Source: DATCSE01 sp036568605 (GTDB lineage: Bacteria; Pseudomonadota; Gammaproteobacteria; Burkholderiales; Burkholderiaceae_C). Taken from it: DNA of 18,560 nt. Positions within the stretch are counted from its first letter, which is position 1; each line of letters opens with the position of its first letter. Location: positions 1 through 18,560 of the forward strand of contig DATCSE010000603.1 of NCBI GenBank assembly GCA_036568605.1, in the 5' to 3' direction. The notes beneath the pieces are model-generated. The model was not told where the DNA came from and searched no databases. It saw only the letters and a program-made list of their open reading frames with translations. The position numbers were made by a program, and so were the translations under genes. This document shows, one piece after another, positions 7,194-14,207 of this stretch.

Positions 7194-8090
7194 TTGAACG
7201 CCGGCGTCGTCTACGCGGCCCTCGCCTTCCTGTGGTGGGGGCTGTTCCCGCTGTACTTCCGCCTCGTCCCCGGCATACCGTCGGGCGAGGTGCTCGCGCA
7301 CCGCATCGTCTGGTGCCTGGTGCTGCTGGCCGCGACACTGAGCTGGCGGCGCCAATGGGGCTGGCTGGCGCCGGTGCTGCGCCAGCCCAAGGTGCTCGCC
7401 GCGTTCGTCGCAAGCGCGCTGCTGCTCTCGGCCAACTGGCTGACCTACATCTGGTCCGTGAACCACGGTCACGTGGTGGATGCGAGCCTGGGTTACTTCA
7501 TCACGCCGCTGGTCAACGTGCTGCTCGGCTACACGCTGCTGCACGAGCGGCCGCGGCGCGCGCAGTGGTTCGCCCTGGCGCTCGCGACGCTGGGCGTGAT
7601 CTGGCTGACCGCGCAGACCGGCCGGTTGCCATGGATCGCCCTCGTGCTCGCGGCGACGTTCGGCTGCTACGGGCTGCTCCGCAAGATTGCCGTGCTGGGC
7701 GCGCTCGAAGGCCTGACGCTCGAGACGCTGGTGCTGGCACCGCTCGCGCTGGCAGCGCTGGGCTTCTGGATGGCGCACGACGACGCCACGTTCCCGGCGC
7801 CCGACATGCTGACCAATCTGTGGCTGTTCGCGCTCGGACCGATCACCGCGGTGCCGCTGCTGATGTTCGCGGCCGGGGCGAGGCGAATTCCGCTGACGAC
7901 GCTCGGGCTGCTGCAGTACATCGGCCCATCGATCCAGTTCGTGCTGGGGCTGTGGGTGTTCCACGAGCCGTTCACGCCGGCACGGCTGGCGGGCTTCGTG
8001 CTGATCTGGCTCGCACTGGCGGTCTACACCGCAGACGGGTGGTTCACGAGCCGTCGAGATGTCTCGCCCGTGCCACAAGGCGCGAAGTAA
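7194..8090 (+). CDS. rarD: RarD, EamA-family transporter
   Basis: A 298-residue inner-membrane protein of the RarD branch of the DMT superfamily. The N-terminus NAGVVYAALAFLWWGLFPLY is characteristic, as are AHRIVWC, LLSANWLTYIWSVNHGHVVD, ASLGYFITPLVNVLLGY and LQYIGPSIQFVLGLWVF. About ten membrane helices are seen; the substrate is unknown. The start must be TTG at 7194, because no ATG or GTG in frame fits the conserved N-terminus. No strong Shine-Dalgarno precedes it. A seven-codon frame (ATG 7174, stop 7195-7197) overlaps the ligase stop as ATGA and the rarD start as TTGA, so translation may depend on coupling (inference). Confidence 0.92.
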   Translation: MNAGVVYAALAFLWWGLFPLYFRLVPGIPSGEVLAHRIVWCLVLLAATLSWRRQWGWLAPVLRQPKVLAAFVASALLLSANWLTYIWSVNHGHVVDASLGYFITPLVNVLLGYTLLHERPRRAQWFALALATLGVIWLTAQTGRLPWIALVLAATFGCYGLLRKIAVLGALEGLTLETLVLAPLALAALGFWMAHDDATFPAPDMLTNLWLFALGPITAVPLLMFAAGARRIPLTTLGLLQYIGPSIQFVLGLWVFHEPFTPARLAGFVLIWLALAVYTADGWFTSRRDVSPVPQGAK

Positions 8091-8157
8091 AGTATCGCAA
8101 ACTCGCGATTGGCGCACGCCGCGCCGATCCCCTCTCCCTTCTTCGATCGACCGACCT

Positions 8158-8814
8158 ATGAAGCCCGCCATCGCCCTGATCGTCACGACCCTGACCTTCG
8201 CGCCGCTGGGCGCCGCCCAAGCGCAGCTGATCGACCACGGGTTGACGACGTTGGACACGCAGACGGGCCTGGAATGGCTGGACCTGAGCGCCTCGACCGG
8301 CCTCAGCTTCGCACAGGTCAGCGCCGGATTCGGCGTCGGTGGCGCATTCGAGGGCTATCGTTATGCGACCTCGAGCGAGGTTTCGCATCTGCTCGGCGAT
8401 TTCGGCTTGCCGACCACGCCCTACACGACGTATTCGACCAGCCTCTCGCCGCAGCTCGCCGTGTTCGACAGTTACCTCGGGCTCAACTTCGGTGGCCTCG
8501 GCCCCGCGTATGGCTTCCAGGCCATGGTGGGCGATGCGATCGCCGGCTTCGCCGGTTATCACCCGCTGTTCTACGGCTTTCCGAACTCGCTCAACACTGC
8601 ACTGGGCAGCGGGCCTTTCGTCGCGGTCGGCAATCGACTGACCGACACCGCCGCCGAGGTCACGGTCGGCTATTTGCAGACCGGGGCGGAGCGAGGCTTG
8701 GGGAGTTTCCTCGTCCGCGCGGTATCGCCGGTGCCGGAGCCTTCGACCTGGGCGTTGCTCGCGGCGGGCTTGGCGCTCGTCGGCGTTCAGGCGCGCAAGC
8801 AACGCCGCGCTTGA
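8158..8814 (+). CDS. PEP-CTERM exported protein
   Basis: A 218-residue secreted protein. A Sec signal peptide (KPAIALIVTTLTFAPLGAAQA) ends at about residue 22. The mature part contains TQTGLEWLDLSAST, a phrase common in PEP-CTERM proteins, and a glycine- and aromatic-rich middle. The C-terminus is a full PEP-CTERM sorting tag: VPEPSTW (192-198), a hydrophobic helix LLAAGLALVGV, and a basic end RKQRRA. Such tags are cut by an exosortase and linked to exopolysaccharide and biofilm export (family knowledge); the exosortase must be elsewhere in the genome. The ATG at 8158 was chosen because it gives the signal peptide directly. It stands alone, 67 bp after rarD and convergent with the DUF3501 gene. 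Confidence 0.92.
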   Translation: MKPAIALIVTTLTFAPLGAAQAQLIDHGLTTLDTQTGLEWLDLSASTGLSFAQVSAGFGVGGAFEGYRYATSSEVSHLLGDFGLPTTPYTTYSTSLSPQLAVFDSYLGLNFGGLGPAYGFQAMVGDAIAGFAGYHPLFYGFPNSLNTALGSGPFVAVGNRLTDTAAEVTVGYLQTGAERGLGSFLVRAVSPVPEPSTWALLAAGLALVGVQARKQRRA

Positions 8815-8826
8815 GAGGCCGGCCTC

Positions 8827-8845
8827 GCGCGGGCCGAAACCGCGC
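8827..8845. terminator. Possible bidirectional hairpin between convergent genes
   Basis: GCGCGG (8827-8832) and CCGCGC (8840-8845) form a six-base stem with a seven-base loop in the 39-bp gap between the stops of the PEP-CTERM and DUF3501 genes. A 12-base palindrome, GAGGCCGGCCTC, lies next to it (8815-8826). No T-run follows on either strand, so intrinsic termination is uncertain. Confidence 0.35.
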
Positions 8846-8853
8846 TCGTCGCG

Positions 8854-9432
8854 CTAGCGCAGGTCGCCCGCCAGGCTCGCCAGCGTCTCGGCCGGGATCG
8901 CGGCATGCGCCGGATAGTTCGTGTGGTCGCAGCCCAGCTTGACCGCCGCGCCGGCCCGTACCGCCTCGCGCGCTGCATCGGGAAACTCGAAGCGCAGGAA
9001 GTGCACAGCCGAGGTCTTCTCCTCGTTCTCGCGGTCCAGATCCTCGTCGGCGATCGCATAGATGCGTGCATGGCCCTCGACCTCGACGAACATGCGATCC
9101 TCGACGCCGATCAGCCGCGCGAGTTCGCGCTTGCGTTCGTACACGTCGGGGAACTCGAGCAGCATCGTCGTTTTCCAGTTCGTGCCGTCGGGCACCAGCG
9201 GCGCGTACGCGTCGATCTCGCCCTGGATGCCCTCTTCGTCGAAGATCTTCTCGATGTGCAGCATCTCCTGGATCTGGCGGCGTATCGTCGCCTCGTCCTC
9301 GAACTGCACCGTGACGTTCTCGCCCAGCCGCATCGAGCGCAGCTTGCGATGCGCAATCATCTCCGGCTTGGTGGACTTGCGGATCCTCGCGTAGGCCTCG
9401 AGCGTCAGCAGATTGTCCTTCGTGATGGCCAT
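8854..9432 (-). CDS. DUF3501 family protein
   Basis: A 192-residue soluble protein matching DUF3501, a family of unknown function usually found beside rubrerythrin and a GlpC-like Fe-S protein. Characteristic segments include MAITKDNLLTLEAYARIR at the start, EMLHIEKIFDEEGIQGEIDA (about 56-75), YAPLVPDGTNWKTTMLLEFP (about 76-95) and the late FPDAAREAVRAGAAVKLGCD. It has a single cysteine and is rich in acidic residues. GGAG overlaps the stop of the upstream Fe-S gene, and the gap is only six bases, so the two are translated from one message. A role supporting the Fe-S protein or rubrerythrin is inference from context. Confidence 0.92.
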   Translation of the reverse strand: MAITKDNLLTLEAYARIRKSTKPEMIAHRKLRSMRLGENVTVQFEDEATIRRQIQEMLHIEKIFDEEGIQGEIDAYAPLVPDGTNWKTTMLLEFPDVYERKRELARLIGVEDRMFVEVEGHARIYAIADEDLDRENEEKTSAVHFLRFEFPDAAREAVRAGAAVKLGCDHTNYPAHAAIPAETLASLAGDLR

Positions 9433-9438
9433 TCGTCT

Positions 9439-10791
9439 TCACTCCAATCCATAAGCCATACGCACCAGGCTGAGCGGGTGGCGCAGCTTGGCCGCAGGCA
9501 GCTTGCCCTCCGCCATGCCCTGGGCGATGTGGTGCCCGGCCAGCGCGCAGTCTGACGCGATGTAGTCCGGCTCGTCCTTGGCCATCGCCTTGAACACGGG
9601 ACGGCCGATCTTCATCGCGACCTCGTGGGTCGGCGACTTCACGCCATAGGTCCCGGCGTGACCCGAGCAGCGTTCCACCGTGTTGAGCTGCACGGTCACC
9701 GCGCTGCCGATCAGCTTCAGCATCTCCTCGGTCTTGCGGCCGATCTTCTGCACGCGGCCATGGCAGGGAACGTGATAGCTGACCTTGCCCAGCGGCGTCT
9801 TGAAGTCGGTCTTCAGCAGGCCGTCCTTGTGGCGCGCGACCAGGTACTCGAACGGATCGAACATCGCCTCCTGCACCAGCTTCACGTCGGCGTCGTCGGG
9901 GAACAGCAGCGGCAGCTCCTGCTTGAACATCAGCGTGCACGACGGAATCGCCGAGACGATCGCAAAGCCCTCGCGCGCATACCGCGCGAGCACCGGGATG
10001 TTCGCCTCCTTGTGGCGCGCGACACCTTCGAGGTCGCCGAGCTCGAGCTTGGGCATGCCGCAGCAGCTCTCCTTCTCGACGATTTCGTAGGCGATGTCGT
10101 TGTGCGCGAGCAGCTTCAGCAGATCGTGGCCGATGCCGGGTTCGTTGTAGTTGACGTAGCAGGTCGAGAAGATCGCGACCTTGCCGGGTGCGCGCTGGCC
10201 GTCGACGACAGCGCGCTGGCCGCCGGCCTTGTCGGCGCTCCAGCGAAAGCGCGAGGTCGCGAGATCGGGCAGCCAGGCGGTCGGGTGCACGCCCAACGTC
10301 TTGTCGAGGACCTTGCGCATGGTCTTCGTCTTGTTCAGCGCATTGACCGTCTGCACGACGACCGGAATGCCGGCGAACGAGCCGTGCGTATCGGTGGACG
10401 CGAGCAGCTTCTCGCCGGCCCTGACCTCGCCGTTGCGGAACTTGATCGCCTTCGCGCGCAGCATCGTGTGCGGGAAGTCCAGGTTCCACGGGTGCGGCGG
10501 CACGTACGGACACTTGGTCATGTAGCACAGGTCGCACAGGTAGCACTGGTCGACGACCTTCCAGTAGTCCTGCTTGGCCACGCCGTGCACCTCGCCGTCG
10601 TCGGTCGCGTCGACGAGGTCGAACAGCGTCGGAAACGACTGGCACAGGCTGACGCAGCGCCGGCAGCCGTGGCAGATGTCGAAGACCCGCTCCATCTCCT
10701 TCTCGCACGCGGCCTGGTCGTAGAACTCCGCGGTCTTCCAGGCGACCGCATGGCGGGTCGGCGCTTCCAGGTTGCCTTCGCGTATCGTCAT
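9439..10791 (-). CDS. GlpC/HdrD-like Fe-S oxidoreductase
   Basis: A 450-residue (Fe-S)-binding protein. Two 4Fe-4S sites lie near the N-terminus: CHGCRRCVSLC (C40, C43, C46, C50) and CYLCDLCYMTKCP (C83, C86, C89, C94). Two CCG-type cysteine-rich domains follow. The first has C211, CCGMPKLELGD (C243, C244) and C285. The second has C343, CSGHAGTYG (C375) and C415, with one cysteine of the usual CCG pair replaced. The layout resembles GlpC and HdrD, which pass electrons to or from a membrane quinone or disulfide (family knowledge). The GGAG eight bases ahead of the ATG supports the start. Genes for rubrerythrin upstream and DUF3501 downstream suggest it supplies electrons for peroxide reduction (inference). 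Confidence 0.93.
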   Translation of the reverse strand: MTIREGNLEAPTRHAVAWKTAEFYDQAACEKEMERVFDICHGCRRCVSLCQSFPTLFDLVDATDDGEVHGVAKQDYWKVVDQCYLCDLCYMTKCPYVPPHPWNLDFPHTMLRAKAIKFRNGEVRAGEKLLASTDTHGSFAGIPVVVQTVNALNKTKTMRKVLDKTLGVHPTAWLPDLATSRFRWSADKAGGQRAVVDGQRAPGKVAIFSTCYVNYNEPGIGHDLLKLLAHNDIAYEIVEKESCCGMPKLELGDLEGVARHKEANIPVLARYAREGFAIVSAIPSCTLMFKQELPLLFPDDADVKLVQEAMFDPFEYLVARHKDGLLKTDFKTPLGKVSYHVPCHGRVQKIGRKTEEMLKLIGSAVTVQLNTVERCSGHAGTYGVKSPTHEVAMKIGRPVFKAMAKDEPDYIASDCALAGHHIAQGMAEGKLPAAKLRHPLSLVRMAYGLE

Positions 10792-10848
10792 CCGCGTCTC
10801 CGAGGTTTCTTTCGGCCTTTGTATTCGATGTTCCGATCGAAATGAACA

Positions 10849-10864
10849 AGGGGCCGAAGCCCCT
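10849..10864 (-). terminator. UUCG-capped hairpin after rubrerythrin
   Basis: On the minus strand AGGGGC-TTCG-GCCCCT forms a six-base stem with a stable UUCG loop, 25 bases past the rubrerythrin stop, followed by TGTTCATTT. It could end most rubrerythrin transcripts and let a fraction read on into the Fe-S gene (inference). The T-run is weak. Confidence 0.5.
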
Positions 10865-10889
10865 CGTTCGATCGGGTCAGCGCAGCGCG

Positions 10890-11309
10890 TCAGTCCACCA
10901 GCGCATCGAGCGCCTTCTGGTAGCGGTTCGCGTGCGAGCGCTCGGCCTTCGCGAGCGTCTCGAACCAGTCGGCGATCTCGTCGTGGCCCTCCTCGCGGGC
11001 GGTCTTCGCCATGCCGGGGTACATGTCGGTGTACTCGTGCGTTTCGCCGGCCACGGCGGCCTTCAGGTTGTCGCGGGTTGCGCCGATCGGCAGCCCGGTC
11101 GCCGGATCGCCCACCGCCTCGAGGAACTCGAGGTGGCCGTGTGCGTGGCCGGTCTCGCCCTCGGCGGTCGAGCGGAACAGCGCGGCGACGTCGTTCTGGC
11201 CTTCGATGTCGGCCTTGTTCGCGAAGTACAGATACCGGCGGTTCGCCTGGGATTCACCTGCAAAGGCGTCCTTCAGGTTCTGCTCGGTCTTCGATCCTTT
11301 CAAGCCCAT
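10890..11309 (-). CDS. Rubrerythrin (diiron domain only)
   Basis: A 139-residue ferritin-like diiron protein. The ligand pattern is clear: E19 in AGESQANRRY, E52 and H55 in EGETGHAHGH, E89 and E92 in GETHEYTDMYP, and E123 and H126 in KAERSHANRY. The family reduces hydrogen peroxide to water in the cytoplasm. This protein lacks the C-terminal rubredoxin domain of classical rubrerythrin, so its electrons must come from a separate partner; the Fe-S protein gene 98 bp downstream is the obvious candidate (inference). The start ATG at 11309 has AGGAG six bases upstream. The gene is divergent from the MCP-like sensor, across a gap with a Fur-like box. Confidence 0.94.
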   Translation of the reverse strand: MGLKGSKTEQNLKDAFAGESQANRRYLYFANKADIEGQNDVAALFRSTAEGETGHAHGHLEFLEAVGDPATGLPIGATRDNLKAAVAGETHEYTDMYPGMAKTAREEGHDEIADWFETLAKAERSHANRYQKALDALVD

Positions 11310-11423
11310 TTCGATCTCCTGCTAGTGATCCTTGAGGTGTGAAGTGGTACTCGGGCGACCGTGCGCACGGGCGCCACGGAGGCCACGTTACGCCCCTAGC
11401 TCGGACGAATCAAATACAAAGCG

Positions 11424-11441
11424 CCAATGGAGACTCATTGG
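11424..11441. promoter_or_regulatory. Perfect inverted repeat, operator candidate
   Basis: CCAATG-GAGACT-CATTGG is a perfect 6-6-6 inverted repeat about 115 bases upstream of the rubrerythrin start. Size and symmetry suit a dimeric repressor or activator. The factor is unknown; the sequence does not fit the four-ATAG spacing of OxyR. Confidence 0.5.
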
Positions 11442-11466
11442 ACTCGACTATTGTTTCGGCTTGAAT

Positions 11467-11485
11467 GATAGTGATTCTCATCGGC
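11467..11485. promoter_or_regulatory. Fur-like box
   Basis: GATAGTGATTCTCATCGGC agrees with the 19-base Fur consensus GATAATGATAATCATTATC at 13 positions, including the core TGAT and TCAT. It lies in the middle of the divergent gap, so it could control rubrerythrin, the MCP-like sensor or both (inference). Confidence 0.6.
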
Positions 11486-11654
11486 GCTGGTGCACGCCTT
11501 TGCGCGCCCGCCGGATCGGCGATCCGTGAACTAGTTGCCTGCCGTACCGACTCCTCCAGGGCCGTCAGAGCATGGTCAGAAGTCGCGCACGGCGACCATC
11601 GCCTCGACCAGCAACATTTGGTTTCATTCATTGGCGCCTAAGCAAAGGGGATCC

Positions 11655-12428
11655 ATGCGCACCATGATTCGAAACCTGATAAAGCCCGCGACCATCGCGA
11701 ACGTCGCCCTGGCGGTCTCGCTGGTGGCCATCACCGACTGGGGCATCTCGTCGGTTCGCCAGGAGTTCGACAGCTCCGTGACGAACGATTTCGCGGCCGC
11801 CGGCTTGCTGGCAAAGATCCGCCTGCATGGCGAACGCATGCGGCGATTCGAGAAGGAGATGTTCATTTACGTCGCCAACGAGAAGAAGCGCGAAGGCTAT
11901 GTCAGCGAACACGGCGACTCCTACGGCAAGCTGCTGGTCGACCTGGACACCGCGCTGGCACCGAGCGGTCGCGCGTTCACCGACGCAGAGCGCGCCGAGA
12001 TGATGAAGTGGAAAGCCGCGGCGGCCTTCTACTTCGGCGAGTTCGACCGCCTCGCCAACAAGGCGCGACAGATGCACCTGGAGGGAATCGGCGCCCCGGA
12101 AGCCGGTCGCTTGTCGGTCGAATTCAACGAGCAGATCAAGACCGGCAAGGACCGCTTCGCGACGCTGCTGAACGGTGCCGGCGAGATGCGGCTCAAGAAG
12201 GAGCAGCAGGCGCAGGAAGCCACCACGCGCGTCGGCAAGACCTTCTCGTCGATGGTGTGGATCGTCGCCGGGGTCGTCGGTGTCGGCGGCATCGGCTTGC
12301 AGTTGCTGCTGGCTCGCCGCGAGCGCGAGCGCGAGCAGGCCGAACTCGCGGGCAGCCGGCTGCGCGCAGGCTGGCCACGGGTTCCCGTGACGCCGCGCAT
12401 GCTGGGAGCGAAGACGGCGGCCGCTTGA
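11655..12428 (+). CDS. MCP-like transmembrane sensor without output domain
   Basis: A 257-residue protein with an MCP/histidine-kinase-like sensory half only. A membrane helix (about 10-30, IKPATIANVALAVSLVAITD) leads to a helical periplasmic region of about 165 residues, including RMRRFEKEMFIYVANEKKRE (61-80), a phrase typical of four-helix-bundle chemoreceptor sensor domains. A second helix (about 199-220, MVWIVAGVVGVGGIGLQLLL) follows. After it come only about 37 residues, starting RREREREQAE and ending without a HAMP, methyl-accepting or kinase domain. The start ATG at 11655 has AAGGGG just upstream. It may be a truncated receptor or a sensor acting through a partner. It is divergent from rubrerythrin and convergent with the YgjV-like gene. 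Confidence 0.82.
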   Translation: MRTMIRNLIKPATIANVALAVSLVAITDWGISSVRQEFDSSVTNDFAAAGLLAKIRLHGERMRRFEKEMFIYVANEKKREGYVSEHGDSYGKLLVDLDTALAPSGRAFTDAERAEMMKWKAAAAFYFGEFDRLANKARQMHLEGIGAPEAGRLSVEFNEQIKTGKDRFATLLNGAGEMRLKKEQQAQEATTRVGKTFSSMVWIVAGVVGVGGIGLQLLLARREREREQAELAGSRLRAGWPRVPVTPRMLGAKTAAA

Positions 12429-12450
12429 TACCGCGGCGCCTTTGAGTCCG

Positions 12451-12483
12451 GATCCCGTGCCCCGATGTCAGGGACGCGGGATC
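12451..12483. terminator. Hairpin between convergent genes
   Basis: GATCCCG (12451-12457) pairs with CGGGATC (12477-12483), and the stem continues with a wobble pair, a G-C pair and CCC/GGG around a seven-base loop. It spans the stop of the YgjV-like gene and follows the MCP-like gene by 22 bases. There is no T-run, so it may be a bidirectional stop or a 3'-end protector. Confidence 0.45.
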
Positions 12484-13010
12484 ACCGACGAGACCGCGCC
12501 GTGACCGTCTCGCTCGCTGCGCCAGCCGGCATACAGCGCGGCGGCGGCGGTCGCGGCATTCGCGGCGGCCTGTTCCCACGAGCCGTACGCCCAGGCATTG
12601 ACCATCCAGAGGACGGACACGGCCACCATCATCCAGCGCAGCGGCCGCCCCTGCATGTAGAACATCGCGTAGGTCGACAGCACCGAAGCGATCGACAGCA
12701 GCAGCGACACCCAGCCCTGCCAGGTGCATGCGGCAACCACCACGGTCAAGGCCGCGAAGGCGAGGAACACGCGCCTCCGCAGCCGCTCGCCGGTATGCAG
12801 CGTCGCGGCCGACGACGCGGTCCGCCCGGCGCTGACCAGGCTCAGCGCCGCGGCCGTGTGCGCGCCCAGCAGCAGGTTGTTGAGCGCCCAGACCACCCCT
12901 GCGAGGCTGGACTGCACCCGCAACTCGCGCTCGCAGCGGCGCACCAGGGCCAACACGTTGAGCACGAGAGCGACCAAGCCGGTCGCGGGGATCAGTAAGT
13001 CGCTGTCCAT
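12468..13010 (-). CDS. YgjV-like inner membrane protein
   Basis: A 180-residue membrane protein resembling the YgjV family of unknown function. The pattern of a short N-terminal helix (LLIPATGLVALVLNVLALV), a charged loop RRCERELRVQSS, then LNNLLLGAHTAAALSLVSAGR and the later VLSTYAMFYMQGRPLRWMMV matches that family. About five or six helices are visible. The frame is open far upstream, but the ATG at 13010 gives the family length. No strong ribosome site is seen. It lies 188 bp downstream of the LysR gene on the same strand and is convergent with the sensor gene. Confidence 0.75.
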   Translation of the reverse strand: MDSDLLIPATGLVALVLNVLALVRRCERELRVQSSLAGVVWALNNLLLGAHTAAALSLVSAGRTASSAATLHTGERLRRRVFLAFAALTVVVAACTWQGWVSLLLSIASVLSTYAMFYMQGRPLRWMMVAVSVLWMVNAWAYGSWEQAAANAATAAAALYAGWRSERDGHGAVSSVIPRP

Positions 13011-13198
13011 GGGCCGATGTGTTCGACGAAAGCCGCGGGCAACAACGCACTGGCATCTTTCGAATCGTCCCTGTATCTTGCGGCCGCGACCGCGAGCGCG
13101 ATCGAAAGAAGTACGGCCGTCCGGCCCGCGTTCTCTGCCGATGAAGGCGCCTGGCCGCCATGCAGTGGACCCCAAGATCGAGCGCCTCCGGTCCGGCG

Positions 13199-14092
13199 TC
13201 AGCGCGCCAGTCGCATTCGATCCGCGACCCAGTCCACGAACACACGCACGCGCGGTGACAGCTGTCGGTGGTGCGGGTACAGCAACGATACCGGCATGGG
13301 GGCGGGGCGATGCTTTCGCAGCACCTCGCACAGACTGCCCTGGGCCAGTTGCCGTTCGACGTGATAACGCGGCAGCTGGATGAAGCCGAGTCCCGCTTCG
13401 CAGCACGCCACGTAGGCATCGGCGTGGCTGACCGTGGCCGAGCCGCGCAGCTGCATCGTGCGCGGCTCATCCTCGACGAGGAACTCGAACGGCAGGATCT
13501 TTCCCGTGGTCCCGGCGTAGTTGACCGCACGGTGCGCCTTGAACTCCTCCAGTGTGCGCGGTGTTCCGTGGCGTTCGAGGTAGGCTGTGCTGGCGCAGGT
13601 CACCTGGGCCAGCGATGCCACGCGTCGGCCGACCATGCTCGACTCTCGCGGCTCACCGGCGCGCAGCACGCAGTCCACGCCTTCGCGCACCAGATCGACC
13701 AGCCGATCGCCCATGCCGATCTCGAGCTCGAGCTCGGGGTACTTCGCGAAGAAGTCGCCGATATGCGGCAAGAGGAAGTGCGTTCCCAGGGTTCCCTGCA
13801 GGTCGACGCGCAGCCTTCCCTTCGGTGCGGCGGCGGATCGGCTGAACGCCGACTCGGCCTCCTCCACGTCCGCCAGCAGCCGCACGCAGCGCTGGAAGTA
13901 GGCCTCGCCATCCAACGTCGCGCCGACCTGGCGGGTCGTCCTGTGCAGCAAGCGAACGCCGAGCCGCTTCTCCAATTGCTGGATCGTGTGGGTGACCGTG
14001 GCGCGGGGCAGTTGCAGGTCGTCGGCGGCTTTCGTGAAGCTCTTGAGCTCGACGATCCGGACGAACACGCGCATGGCATCGAGTCGGTCCAA
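13199..14092 (-). CDS. LysR-family transcriptional regulator
   Basis: A 297-residue LysR-type regulator. The winged helix-turn-helix lies at about residues 4-62, with FTKAADDLQLPRATVTHTIQ and LEKRLGVRLLHRTTR. The effector-binding domain follows from about residue 90 (GRLRVDLQGTLGTHFLLPHI). The start is TTG at 14092: it gives the family N-terminus (M)DRLDAMRVFVRIVE and has GGAGG five bases ahead, while the first ATG (14074) would cut off six conserved residues. It is divergent from the short-chain dehydrogenase gene, which it probably controls; the 115-bp gap holds a dyad suited to LysR binding. The effector is unknown. Confidence 0.94.
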   Translation of the reverse strand: MDRLDAMRVFVRIVELKSFTKAADDLQLPRATVTHTIQQLEKRLGVRLLHRTTRQVGATLDGEAYFQRCVRLLADVEEAESAFSRSAAAPKGRLRVDLQGTLGTHFLLPHIGDFFAKYPELELEIGMGDRLVDLVREGVDCVLRAGEPRESSMVGRRVASLAQVTCASTAYLERHGTPRTLEEFKAHRAVNYAGTTGKILPFEFLVEDEPRTMQLRGSATVSHADAYVACCEAGLGFIQLPRYHVERQLAQGSLCEVLRKHRPAPMPVSLLYPHHRQLSPRVRVFVDWVADRMRLAR

Positions 14093-14131
14093 GCGACCTC
14101 CGAGATTGTTGATGCATTCTGGACAGTGATG

Positions 14132-14165
14132 GCGAATCTACTGCATTTATCCGCGAATCGATAAA
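14132..14165. promoter_or_regulatory. LysR binding-site candidate between LysR and SDR genes
   Basis: TTTATC (14146-14151) and GATAAA (14160-14165) form a perfect inverted repeat with an eight-base spacer, within the usual T-N11-A-type dyad of LysR sites. GCGAATC occurs twice at 14132-14138 and 14153-14159, 21 bases apart (about two helical turns), and TGCATT occurs at 14113 and 14142. The layout suggests two sites on one face of the helix (inference). Confidence 0.6.
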
Positions 14166-14207
14166 CACCAGAATTCGTCCACGCCAACCACCTTTGCAGG
14201 AGTCCGC

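Larger units (their letters stand above)
11310..11654. other. Divergent regulatory region between rubrerythrin and the MCP-like sensor
   Basis: A 345-bp gap with an AT-rich centre (about 11400-11480) unlike the GC-rich genes around it. It contains a perfect inverted repeat at 11424-11441 and a Fur-like box at 11467-11485. Short frames cross it on both strands (11332-11529 plus, 11410-11631 minus), but neither shows a recognisable domain or a good ribosome site. A possible plus-strand -35, TTGGAC, is at 11438-11443, without a convincing -10. Confidence 0.6.

Noticed and set aside
6858..8258. 466-codon open frame on the minus strand
   Set aside because: It lies opposite the ligase end and rarD, is rich in Arg, Gln and Glu, and has no domain.
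8660..10849. 729-codon open frame on the minus strand
   Set aside because: It is another frame of the DUF3501 and Fe-S protein genes, of low-complexity Arg/Ala/Gly composition, with no motif of its own.
11424..11485. Possible OxyR site ahead of rubrerythrin
   Set aside because: The ATAG-N7-CTAT-N7-ATAG-N7-CTAT spacing is not present.
11332..11631. Two short frames (65 and 73 codons) in the rubrerythrin/sensor gap
   Set aside because: No ribosome site, no recognisable sequence, and they run across the Fur-like box and inverted repeat.
12193..13530. Minus-strand 445-codon frame crossing the YgjV-like and LysR genes
   Set aside because: It is a different frame from both real genes and has random, Arg/Ser-rich content.
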